From Tannerella forsythia (GTDB lineage: Bacteria > Bacteroidota > Bacteroidia > Bacteroidales > Tannerellaceae), in assembly GCF_003860135.1 (NCBI RefSeq), contig NZ_RQYN01000022.1, positions 1-44,617 of the forward strand: a stretch of 44,617 nt of DNA. Direction: 5' to 3'. Made by a program: the position numbers and the translations under genes. The notes beneath the pieces were generated by a model that was not told the origin of the DNA, did not search any database, and saw nothing but the letters and a program-made list of their open reading frames with translations. Each line of letters starts with the position of its first letter. Within the stretch, counting starts at the first letter, position 1. Below, piece after piece: positions 1 to 7,117 of this stretch.

Positions 1-164
1 GCTTGCGGGGCTGCTGCAAGCATCATGCGAAACTGTATGACGCTTGCGGGGCTGCTGCAAGCATCATGCGAAACTGTATGACGCTTGCGGGGCTGCTGCA
101 AGCATCATGCAAAACTGTATGATGCCTTTGTGGGCTGCTGCAAGCATCATACAAAACTGCATAA
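1..164. repeat. 41-bp tandem repeat array, about 4 copies
   Basis: Units start at 1, 42, 83 and 124. The first two are identical over 41 bases, the third has a few changes near its end, and the fourth is degenerate. Each unit contains GGGCTGCTGCAAGCATCAT followed by an AAACTGTATGA-like end. The array may continue to the left of the window. The unit length is not a multiple of three, so it is not a coding repeat. It lies just downstream of the minus-strand yhcH-like gene. There are no unique spacers, so it is not a CRISPR. Confidence 0.9.
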
Positions 165-210
165 ATGTATCTTGTCGAGGGAGATGAGTGGCGACGGACG
201 AATGGCTCGT

Positions 211-663
211 TTATTCGACCGCCACTTTGGCCACGACTTTGCGGATGTTCCCTTGTCCGATGCCCGGCGCGTGTCCGTCTTCGGGAAAATAGACGGCGAA
301 CTGTCCGGGATACAGTTTCGTGTACGTTGTCGGGAAATCGTAATAGAGTGTGCGGTCTTTTTCGGCGTCGTAGGGTTGGGAGATGATCATCAGCTCGTCG
401 CCGGCTTTCCATCCGATGCTTTCCACGCCGACGATGGGAGTCAGGATGTCGATGTATTTCTCGTGCGTTTCCATTACGGCATCTTGCGGGTCTTTTCCGC
501 GAAGCGTGGAGACGGAGAAGAACAGGCGGGGATCGTCGGTTTCGATTTTCCCGTCTTCTATGTGTGAGAAGTCTGTCTCTTTAAGATAATCGAAGGCCTT
601 TTTGAACAAAGGATGCAACGACTCGACATGTTTCGAGTTCCGTAAAGAATCTACTATCATCAT
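211..663 (-). CDS. YhcH/YjgK/YiaL family protein (DUF386)
   Basis: A 150-residue cytoplasmic protein with the cupin-like fold of the YhcH/YiaL family (E. coli YhcH, YiaL, EbgC), which are implicated in sugar or sialic-acid derivative metabolism. The diagnostic stretch is the E-x-H-x-x-Y-x-D segment followed by GVESIGW in mid-protein, and then the C-terminal FPEDGHAPG and RKVVAKV motifs that supply metal ligands in this family. The start is the first of two adjacent ATGs (663 and 660). The longer open frame to 852 adds a basic, non-homologous stretch. No partner gene for a specific sugar pathway is adjacent, so the substrate is unknown. The family call is firm; the role is not. Confidence 0.85.
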   Translation of the reverse strand: MMIVDSLRNSKHVESLHPLFKKAFDYLKETDFSHIEDGKIETDDPRLFFSVSTLRGKDPQDAVMETHEKYIDILTPIVGVESIGWKAGDELMIISQPYDAEKDRTLYYDFPTTYTKLYPGQFAVYFPEDGHAPGIGQGNIRKVVAKVAVE

Positions 664-1031
664 ATATCTGTTTTTAGATGGCCGGACAAGCGCAGGCAGC
701 CGCATTCGTCCGGCATTGTTTTCCGCTATTAATAACTGCCGGATGGTCTTTTTTGTTATACGAAGAAATGCAAAATACCCACAAATGATTTTAAAACGGC
801 TCTCGAGGCTTGTTTTCTCTTCCGATTCGGCAGCCTTTTCTTGCCTCTTCACACGGTTTTGGAACGTCGGTGAAAAGGATTACGGCGTTTTTCAGATGAT
901 GCCGAATAAATGGAGCCCTGAAAATCGACGGATTACGTTAGGAGAAAAAATTATTTGGGATAATATCGGGTTCATGGATAAAAATCTCGGCTTTTTTATC
1001 TATGTTTGTGAAAAAGTAATGAAACAGCAAT
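664..1031. other. Divergent intergenic region, yhcH-like / zwf
   Basis: This 368-base spacer separates the divergent yhcH-like gene and zwf. It holds a 7-bp inverted repeat GCCGGAC (681-687) / GTCCGGC (708-714), which would form a hairpin in the yhcH-like leader. It also holds a TATGTTTG match to the Bacteroidota -7 box at 1001-1008, about 24 bases before the zwf ATG. No TTTG -33 box is correctly spaced, so this promoter call is weak. I see no small gene with a recognisable product. Confidence 0.45.
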
Positions 1032-2567
1032 ATGGAAATAAAAGAACAGAAAAACTTTATATTAGTCATCTTCGGAGCATCGGGTGACTTGACATGGCGC
1101 AAGCTGATCCCCGCGCTCTACGACATGTATTATCAGAAACTGATGCCCGAGCAATTCGGCATACTCGGTGTGGGACGCGCATCGCTGACCGACGGCGAAT
1201 TTCGTGACAAAATGGCCGGCGGAGTGAAACAGTTCGCTCCGGCTTCGTTCGTCAACGACGAATCGGTGGAACGTTTCGCCGCGAATTTGCACTATCATAC
1301 GATGGATACGAACAATCCGACCGACTACGAGGGACTGAAAACACGCCTCGAATCGCTCTCGCAAACGGTCGCGTGCCACGCGAACTACCTTTATTACTTT
1401 GCCATACCGCCGTTTATGTATGCCTCGGTGGCGGAATCGTTGCATCACGCGGGGCTGGCCTGTCAGACGGGAGGATGGAAACGACTGATTATCGAAAAAC
1501 CTTTCGGACACGATTACGCGAGCGCGGTGCAGCTGAATCGCGAATTGCTTCGTTATTTCGACGAAGAACAAATCTACCGTATCGATCATTATCTGGGTAA
1601 GGAGACGGTTCAAAACATGCTGGTAACACGTTTCTCGAACAGCATCTTCGAGCCGCTGTGGAACCGGAACTACATCGAATACGTCGAAATTACCTCGTCC
1701 GAGGCGTTGGGGGTCGGATCGCGTGCGGGGTATTACGAAACCGCCGGAGCTCTGCGCGATATGCTTCAGAATCACTTGCTCCAGTTGCTGGCCATCGCCG
1801 CGATGGAGCCGCCTGTTTCGTCCGACGCCAATGCCATCCGTAACGAGATGCTGAAAGTCTTTCTCTCCCTGCGTCGGATGACCACGGAGCAGGTTCCCGA
1901 ATACGTGGTGCGCGGCCAGTACACCTCGTCGACGATTCGGGGCGTGGCACAGAAGGCTTACCGCGATGAGAAAGGGGTCGACCCTGCCTCGAAGACGGAA
2001 ACGTTCGTGGCGATGAAGTGTTTCATCGACAACTGGCGATGGAGCGGAGTACCGTTCTACATCCGTACCGGCAAATGTCTGCCTACGCGCGTCACGGAAG
2101 TTGTCGTGCATTTCCGCCCCAATCCGCACCGGATCTTCGCCCGTAAGAACGGCATCGAGAACATCGGGAATCAGCTCGTGATACGCATCCAGCCCGACGA
2201 AGGCATTCTGCTCAAGTTCGGGATGAAAGTGCCCGGAGCCGGTTTCCACGTCGATCAGGTCGGTATGGATTTCCGTTACTCGTCGCTCGACGAACGGCAT
2301 ATCCCCGACGCTTACGAACGGCTGTTGTCCGACTGCATGACGGGCGATGCTACCCTCTATCAGCGTGGTGACGCGGTAGAAGCTACGTGGCAGTTTGTGC
2401 AGCCCATCCTCGATGCCTGGCACGAAAATCCGGCCATCCCCGTGTATGGTTATCCGGCCGGCTCGTGGGGACCCGAACAAGCCGATGCGTTGCTCGCTGC
2501 CGACGGCTACGAGTGGCGCTACCCCTGCAAAAATCTGACATCCGATAACTCTTATTGCGAACTCTGA
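1032..2567 (+). CDS. zwf: Glucose-6-phosphate 1-dehydrogenase
   Basis: Oxidises glucose-6-phosphate to 6-phosphoglucono-delta-lactone with NAD(P)+, the entry step of the oxidative pentose phosphate pathway, in the cytosol. The 511-residue length is normal. The N-terminal dinucleotide motif FGASGDLTWRK begins at residue 14, EKPFGHD lies near 155, and the active-site signature RIDHYLGKE is at 183-191 with its catalytic histidine. The start at 1032 places the Rossmann motif where the family has it. The stop overlaps the pgl start, so the two are co-translated. A 6-phosphogluconate dehydrogenase gene, often adjacent in Bacteroidales, would lie outside the window because yhcH-like occupies the upstream side. 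Confidence 0.97.
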   Translation: MEIKEQKNFILVIFGASGDLTWRKLIPALYDMYYQKLMPEQFGILGVGRASLTDGEFRDKMAGGVKQFAPASFVNDESVERFAANLHYHTMDTNNPTDYEGLKTRLESLSQTVACHANYLYYFAIPPFMYASVAESLHHAGLACQTGGWKRLIIEKPFGHDYASAVQLNRELLRYFDEEQIYRIDHYLGKETVQNMLVTRFSNSIFEPLWNRNYIEYVEITSSEALGVGSRAGYYETAGALRDMLQNHLLQLLAIAAMEPPVSSDANAIRNEMLKVFLSLRRMTTEQVPEYVVRGQYTSSTIRGVAQKAYRDEKGVDPASKTETFVAMKCFIDNWRWSGVPFYIRTGKCLPTRVTEVVVHFRPNPHRIFARKNGIENIGNQLVIRIQPDEGILLKFGMKVPGAGFHVDQVGMDFRYSSLDERHIPDAYERLLSDCMTGDATLYQRGDAVEATWQFVQPILDAWHENPAIPVYGYPAGSWGPEQADALLAADGYEWRYPCKNLTSDNSYCEL

Positions 2568-3259
2568 TGACACTGAACAGATATCGTACGGCAGAAGAAA
2601 CGTGTCTGCATCTGGCCGAATTACTGTCACGCATGGCCGAAAAAGGAGCAACCGTCGCGTTGTCCGGAGGCTCTACCCCGAAACTTCTTTTTCGTACCAT
2701 CGCAGAAAAATACACGCAAACCGACTGGTCGAAGATACGTTTCTTTTGGGTCGACGAGCGGATGGTGCCGCCAACCGACGACGAGAGTAACTTCGGCGTC
2801 TTCCATCGTATCCTGATCGCTTCGGGCATCGTGCCCGAAACATCGGCTTTCCCCGTCCGGTACGACCCCGACGAGCGCCGCTCCCTGTCCATGTACGAGC
2901 GGAGCATCCGCGAACAGGTGCCCTTTGCCGACGGTTTCCCGCAGTTCGACTTGATCATCCTCGGCATCGGCGAAGACGGTCATACGGCCTCTATTTTCCC
3001 CGATAACTTGTCGCTTTTCGATACGGAGGATGTCGTGGCTTTGGCTACTCATCCGCAGAGCGGACAGCGGCGCGTTACCCTTACCGGTGGCGTGATTAAT
3101 CGCGCCAAAGAGGTGGTTTTCCTCTGCACCGGAGCGGGTAAGCAGGAGATTCTCGATGAGGTAGTACGCAAAAAGAACCTTACGTTGCCGGCTACGCGCG
3201 TCGCGCCGGACGGAAACCTCGTTTACTATCTCGACGAAGCCGCAGCCGGAAAGCTGTAA
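2567..3259 (+). CDS. pgl: 6-phosphogluconolactonase
   Basis: Hydrolyses 6-phosphogluconolactone to 6-phosphogluconate, the step after Zwf. The 230-residue protein belongs to the NagB/DevB-type sugar isomerase superfamily. It shows SGGSTPKL at 33-40 (phosphate loop), VDERMVP at 62-68 and the signature GIGEDGHTASIF at 133-144. The start is the ATG that overlaps the zwf stop as TGATG, implying translational coupling. A longer frame would need a TTG inside zwf. It is followed by a repeat-rich spacer, so it ends the two-gene operon. Confidence 0.95.
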   Translation: MTLNRYRTAEETCLHLAELLSRMAEKGATVALSGGSTPKLLFRTIAEKYTQTDWSKIRFFWVDERMVPPTDDESNFGVFHRILIASGIVPETSAFPVRYDPDERRSLSMYERSIREQVPFADGFPQFDLIILGIGEDGHTASIFPDNLSLFDTEDVVALATHPQSGQRRVTLTGGVINRAKEVVFLCTGAGKQEILDEVVRKKNLTLPATRVAPDGNLVYYLDEAAAGKL

Positions 3260-3300
3260 CCCATACGACGGTAAACCGATCATCTATGCACGGGCTGTCC

Positions 3301-3392
3301 GTGCATAGGTGTACGCATAGTCCGTGCGAGGATGCACGCATGGTTCGTGCGAGGGTGCATGCATACTCCATGCGAGGGTGCACGCATGGTCT
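3301..3392. repeat. 23-bp tandem repeat, 4 degenerate copies
   Basis: Units begin at 3301, 3324, 3347 and 3370. They share a GTGCGAGGGTGCACGCAT-like core and end in TCC, TTC or TCT. A partial copy precedes them from about 3284. The unit is not a multiple of three and there are no spacers. The GTGCAC and GCATGC cores are self-complementary. Confidence 0.85.
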
Positions 3393-3476
3393 AAACCGTT
3401 ATTCCATCGTCCCCGGATATTCGAACGTTTCGTAAGAGTTTTTTTCTCTTTTTGTAAGTTTTTCATCGCTGATGGG

Positions 3477-3600
3477 GTATAACCCCGGATTCCGCAATAG
3501 AACAAATCATAATGAATTTCATTCAGGCCTTCAGCCCTCCGAACAAGGTTCGGATGTCGATCCCCACCCTTGCGGGATGGGGCTGAAATAATCCGGGCTT
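3477..3600. repeat. Dispersed intergenic repeat, module A
   Basis: The block starting GATTCCGCAATAG at 3488 and running through a conserved AATGAATTTCATTCAGG core to GGATGTCG at 3560 recurs nearly identically at 44546-44617. In this copy TTCAGCCC (about 3529) can pair with GGGCTGAA (about 3579). That pairing encloses two small hairpins, CCGAAC/GTTCGG and a CCCCA/TGGGG arm. It lies in the pgl/thioesterase spacer. Confidence 0.85.
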
Positions 3601-3697
3601 TCAGCCCTTGGTTAAATAATTGTCAATGGTTAATTGTCAATTGTTATGCATGGTACACGCTGAACCATGTACCCGGTATAACAATTAACCGAGAGCC

Positions 3698-3849
3698 CTG
3701 AAAGGGCGAGATAATTCAGCCCAATGCGAAGCGTTGGGGAAAAAAGCATCGCATCCCGGCGGAGGGCTGTAAGCCTGACATAATCATTGTCATATATTCG
3801 TACGTCCATGATTAATGGTAAATGCCGAACAGTGTATCGCGTAATTTGG
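3698..3849. repeat. Dispersed intergenic repeat, module B
   Basis: Two segments are shared with 14688-14807. One is an AATTCAGCCCAA core followed by GCGAAGCGTTGGGGAAAAA (about 3713-3740). The other is a 26-base block beginning GCCGAACAGTGTATCGCG at 3824-3849. Between them the copies differ but keep ATTAA/ATGG-type sequence. The minus strand of such copies gives short spurious peptides around PTLRxGLNY, which I do not regard as genes. A TATCTTTG -7-like box at 3893-3900 follows, upstream of the thioesterase gene. Confidence 0.85.
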
Positions 3850-3892
3850 TCATAAATCAGACTTTGAACGAGTGCCGTACGTCTAAAAAAAC

Positions 3893-3900
3893 TATCTTTG
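3893..3900 (+). promoter_or_regulatory. Candidate -7 box for the thioesterase gene
   Basis: TATCTTTG matches the Bacteroidota TAnnTTTG -7 consensus and ends 30 bases before the ATG at 3931. The nearest TTTG upstream (3863-3866) is 26 bases away, longer than the usual 19-22, so the -33 element is not convincing. Confidence 0.45.
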
Positions 3901-3930
3901 CCGGAAAACAGATTCAAATAAGGTGACGAT

Positions 3931-4683
3931 ATGAAGAAGACGAAGCAGCCCATCGGGAAACTCGGGACGTACGCGTACCAAACAGAAGTGTATTCGCTCG
4001 ATTTCAGGGGCAGGGTGACCATCCCCACGTTAGGCAACTATCTGTTGCATGCGGCTACATGCCATGCGACTGAGCGTGGCTACGGTTACGACGATATGGA
4101 AGCCCGGAATACGGCCTGGGTGCTCTCGCGGCTGGCCATCGAAATCGCCGACGGAACTCGTCTCTCCGAACCGATACGGATCACGACTTGGGTCGAATGT
4201 GTGGAGCGAATTTTTACGTACCGATGTTTTGAAATTACGACATCGGGCGGTGAAACGCTCGGTTACGCGCGCTCGGTATGGGCGGCGATCGATAAAACGA
4301 CACGCCGCCCTGTATCGCTTGTCGAAACAGGATTGTCCGACTATCTGACAGATCGGCCGTGTCCCGTCTCGATATCGGGAAAACCGGCGGCTGCCGAACG
4401 GTCGCCCGATGCCCAACCCGTAAACTATACCGTAACATACAGCGATCTTGATATCAACGGCCATTTCAACAGTATCAAATACATAGAGGCGATGCTCGAC
4501 CTGTTCGATATCGAAATGTATCGTACGCGGTCGGTCGCGCGGTTTGAAATCGCTTTTCTGGCCGAGGGGCGGTATGGCATGGAGCTTGCCCTGTACCGGA
4601 AAAGCCTCGGAGACGCACGTTACGCCACCGCCATCTGTCACGAGGGTAAAGCGATCTGTCGCGCTGAAGTAGAATTTCGTTAG
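3931..4683 (+). CDS. Acyl-ACP thioesterase
   Basis: A 250-residue cytosolic protein of the FatA/FatB-like acyl-ACP thioesterase family (double hot-dog fold), which releases free fatty acids from acyl carrier protein. The first hot-dog covers about 10-135, with the RNTAWVLSR segment at 59-67. The second begins near 163 and carries YSDLDINGHFNSIKY (170-184). Its N176-x-H178 pair corresponds to the conserved Asn/His of plant FatB. The length fits bacterial members. The gene follows the pgl spacer and precedes two secreted hydrolase genes by 30 bases, without obvious functional linkage. Chain-length preference cannot be read from sequence. Confidence 0.9.
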   Translation: MKKTKQPIGKLGTYAYQTEVYSLDFRGRVTIPTLGNYLLHAATCHATERGYGYDDMEARNTAWVLSRLAIEIADGTRLSEPIRITTWVECVERIFTYRCFEITTSGGETLGYARSVWAAIDKTTRRPVSLVETGLSDYLTDRPCPVSISGKPAAAERSPDAQPVNYTVTYSDLDINGHFNSIKYIEAMLDLFDIEMYRTRSVARFEIAFLAEGRYGMELALYRKSLGDARYATAICHEGKAICRAEVEFR

Positions 4684-4713
4684 TTTATTCAGTTACATAA
4701 AAATCAAAGCATC

Positions 4714-5550
4714 ATGAAGAAAATATTCGGATTATTAGTGTTGCCGTTGCTGCTCTCTTTTTCGGAGAAACCGGCCGAGTTGTGTGTGATGACATTCAAT
4801 ATTCGTTACGATCATGCGGGTGACGGCGAAAACGCCTGGCCCCATCGCAAAGAAGTGGCGGCCGAAGTGATCCGTGCGCGCGGTGTCGATCTGCTCGGCA
4901 CGCAGGAAGTCCTCGCCCATCAGTTGAACGATTTGAAGGAACGGTTGCCGGAATACCGGGCGATCGGCGCCGGACGCGAAGACGGAAAGGAAAAAGGAGA
5001 ATACAGCGCGATTCTGTATCGTGCCGACCGGTTCGAAGCCATCGACTCCGGGTGGTTCTGGCTGAGCGAAACGCCTGAGGTGGCCGGCTCGAAAGGTTGG
5101 GACGGCGCCTGCGAGCGCATGGCTACGTGGGCGATTTTGAAGGAGAAAAAGACGGGACGCGAGCTGTTTTTCATCAATACGCATCTCGACCATGTCGGGA
5201 AAGTTGCCCGTCGCGAGGGCGTTGCGCTGTTGCTCCACCGCACCGAGGCCTTGAGGCGCGGTCTGCCGGTAATCCTTACGGGCGATTTCAATGCCACGCC
5301 CGATACGGATGTGTTTACCCACGTGACTCAGACATTACGCGACAGCCGCTCCGTTGCGCAAAACGTGACCGGCCTGCGGGGGACGTTTCATAACTTCGGG
5401 AGGATTGCCGAAAAAGAACGTCCGCTGATCGATTACGTTTTTCTGACGGACGGTTTCACCGTGCAGACCTATGAAACGCTACCCGAAAAAAAAGACGGCG
5501 TCTACCTTTCGGATCATGCCCCTGTGGTCGCTAAACTTGTGTGGAAATAA
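4714..5550 (+). CDS. Secreted endonuclease/exonuclease/phosphatase family protein
   Basis: A 278-residue EEP-fold (DNase I-like) metal-dependent phosphodiesterase or phosphatase with an N-terminal signal peptide (about 1-19), so it is probably periplasmic or secreted. The full catalytic set is visible: TFNIR (N29), GTQEV (E65), NTHLDHVG (H157, D159), GDFNATP (D191, N193), IDYVF (D240) and SDHAPV (D267, H268). Family members act on nucleic acids, sphingomyelin, inositol phosphates or sugar-phosphate diesters, and sequence alone does not choose between them. The next gene starts 12 bases downstream and encodes another secreted phosphoesterase, suggesting a joint phosphate-release role. Confidence 0.9.
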   Translation: MKKIFGLLVLPLLLSFSEKPAELCVMTFNIRYDHAGDGENAWPHRKEVAAEVIRARGVDLLGTQEVLAHQLNDLKERLPEYRAIGAGREDGKEKGEYSAILYRADRFEAIDSGWFWLSETPEVAGSKGWDGACERMATWAILKEKKTGRELFFINTHLDHVGKVARREGVALLLHRTEALRRGLPVILTGDFNATPDTDVFTHVTQTLRDSRSVAQNVTGLRGTFHNFGRIAEKERPLIDYVFLTDGFTVQTYETLPEKKDGVYLSDHAPVVAKLVWK

Positions 5551-5562
5551 AACGTTTTTGCT

Positions 5563-7017
5563 ATGAAAAAGTGGTGTTTCTTCCTTATGCTTTTATGCGT
5601 ATATGCTGGGGCATTGCAAGCCAAAGACGAGTCGATTGCGCTTCGTTTCGATAAAGCGGGACGCTTCCGCATCGCACAGTTTACCGACCTGCATTGGAGC
5701 CATCGCTCTCCGAACTGCGCGGCGACCGTCGCGACCATCAAGCATGTACTCGATACCGAAAACCCTCATCTGGCTATTCTGACCGGCGATGTCGTGACCG
5801 ATGCGCCGGCACGTGAGGCCTGGCAGGCTATTGCCGCCATCTTTGCGGAAGCGAAAATTCCTTTTGCCGTCACCATGGGAAATCACGATGCTGAAGCCGG
5901 AATATCACGAGAGGAGATATTTTCTCTGCTGAAAGATGCTCCGTATTTCGTGGGAGAGGAGGGGCCTGCGGACATTCACGGCACAGGGAATGATGTGTTA
6001 TCCGTTCTGCACGCGCAATCGGCCGATGTTGCCGCGTTGCTCTACTGCTTCGATTCGAACGACTATCCCGCGCAAACGAAATACGGGCATTACGACTGGA
6101 TTCGTTTCGATCAGATCGAATGGTACAGGCAGACGAGCCGACATTATACGCAAACGAACGGAGGCGTGCCGTTGCCCGCGCTGGCTTTCTTTCATATCCC
6201 GCTCCCCGAGTACGATCACGTGGAGGGACGCCATACGACGCTCGGGACGAAAGGAGAGGGGAACGCTTCTCCTAAAATCAATTCGGGACTTTTTGCCTCA
6301 CTCGTTGAGATGAGGGACGTCATGGGGGTATTTGCCGGGCATGATCACGACAACGATTTTATCGGGATCGAGTACGACATCGCCTTGGCTTTCGGACGGG
6401 TCACGGGGGCGGATGCGTACGGCAAACTCGAACGCGGTGCGCGGATCATCGAGTTGTATCAGGACAAGTTCCGGTTCGATACGTGGATTCGTACCCCGTC
6501 GGGGAAAGAGCAGCTTTATTATTTCCCTTCGGGACTTTCGGCAGCCGACGAAACGGGTATGCAGTACCTGCCGGCACGGGAAGGCGCTCCTACGAAACAG
6601 GGCGTGAGCTATACCTATTATGAAGGCGATTTCCAATCGACGCATGAGATGACGCAGAGCGAACCGGTTGCGAAAGGAACGATGCCTACGCTCTCGATTC
6701 GTGAAGCCCCGCGCGAAGATTACTTCGGCTACGAGTTCCGGACATGGGTCAATGTTCCCGAACGAGGGGTCTATCGTTTCTATACGTTCTCCGACGACGG
6801 ATCGCGCCTGCTCATCGACGGACATGAAGTCGTCGATAACGACGGCTCCGGCAGTCCGCGGCGGAAGGAGGGCAAGATCGCGTTGGAGGCGGGATGGCAT
6901 GAATTGAAAGTGCTCTATTTCGAAAGTTATATGGGGCAGGTGCTGGAAGTCGGCTTTTCGAGCAAAGATATCCGCGAAACGACTTTGCCCGAAAGCATGC
7001 TTTTTATCCCGGATTAA
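5563..7017 (+). CDS. Secreted calcineurin-like metallophosphatase with C-terminal PA14-like domain
   Basis: A 484-residue protein with a signal peptide (about 1-20). Residues 35-320 form a calcineurin-type phosphoesterase: TDLHW (D42, H44), TGDVV (D76), GNHD (106-109), FFHIP and the terminal GHDHDND metal-ligand motif. This is the purple-acid-phosphatase/YkuE-like arrangement. Residues from about 375 to the end resemble a PA14/GLEYA-type beta-sandwich (FRTWVNVPERGVYRF, then SDDGSRLLIDG and a GWHELKVLY segment), which often binds carbohydrate. The gene lies 12 bases after the EEP gene, so the two are probably co-transcribed. The phosphatase is certain; that the PA14 part targets a glycan is inference. 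Confidence 0.9.
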   Translation: MKKWCFFLMLLCVYAGALQAKDESIALRFDKAGRFRIAQFTDLHWSHRSPNCAATVATIKHVLDTENPHLAILTGDVVTDAPAREAWQAIAAIFAEAKIPFAVTMGNHDAEAGISREEIFSLLKDAPYFVGEEGPADIHGTGNDVLSVLHAQSADVAALLYCFDSNDYPAQTKYGHYDWIRFDQIEWYRQTSRHYTQTNGGVPLPALAFFHIPLPEYDHVEGRHTTLGTKGEGNASPKINSGLFASLVEMRDVMGVFAGHDHDNDFIGIEYDIALAFGRVTGADAYGKLERGARIIELYQDKFRFDTWIRTPSGKEQLYYFPSGLSAADETGMQYLPAREGAPTKQGVSYTYYEGDFQSTHEMTQSEPVAKGTMPTLSIREAPREDYFGYEFRTWVNVPERGVYRFYTFSDDGSRLLIDGHEVVDNDGSGSPRRKEGKIALEAGWHELKVLYFESYMGQVLEVGFSSKDIRETTLPESMLFIPD

Positions 7018-7084
7018 CGCCTTGTATTCCATTTGTATGGGCGTGAAAGCCGGGGGGATGTTACCGAAATTGAAGATTATCGTG

Positions 7085-7092
7085 TAAATTTG
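7085..7092 (+). promoter_or_regulatory. Candidate -7 box for miaB
   Basis: TAAATTTG fits TAnnTTTG and lies 25 bases before the miaB ATG, in the 100-base gap after the metallophosphatase gene. No properly spaced TTTG -33 element is visible. Confidence 0.4.
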
Positions 7093-7117
7093 CGCCCTTA
7101 TTTTTGGAAAGGAAGGG

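Noticed and set aside
1-164. Possible CRISPR array at the window start, and at 3301-3392 and 15069-15375
   Set aside because: All three arrays are contiguous tandem repeats without unique spacers and no cas gene is present.
602-1087. Plus-strand frame upstream of and overlapping zwf
   Set aside because: Low-complexity, no family resemblance, overlaps both the yhcH-like gene and the zwf start.
1062-2651. Long open frame (529 codons) antisense to zwf and pgl
   Set aside because: It is a mirror of the well-supported zwf coding frame in GC-rich codons. The translation has no recognisable motif and the zwf-pgl genes explain the DNA.
3192-3505. Minus-strand Cys/His-rich ORFs over the 23-bp repeats
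   Set aside because: The 23-base unit changes frame each copy. The peptides are artefacts of the repeat.
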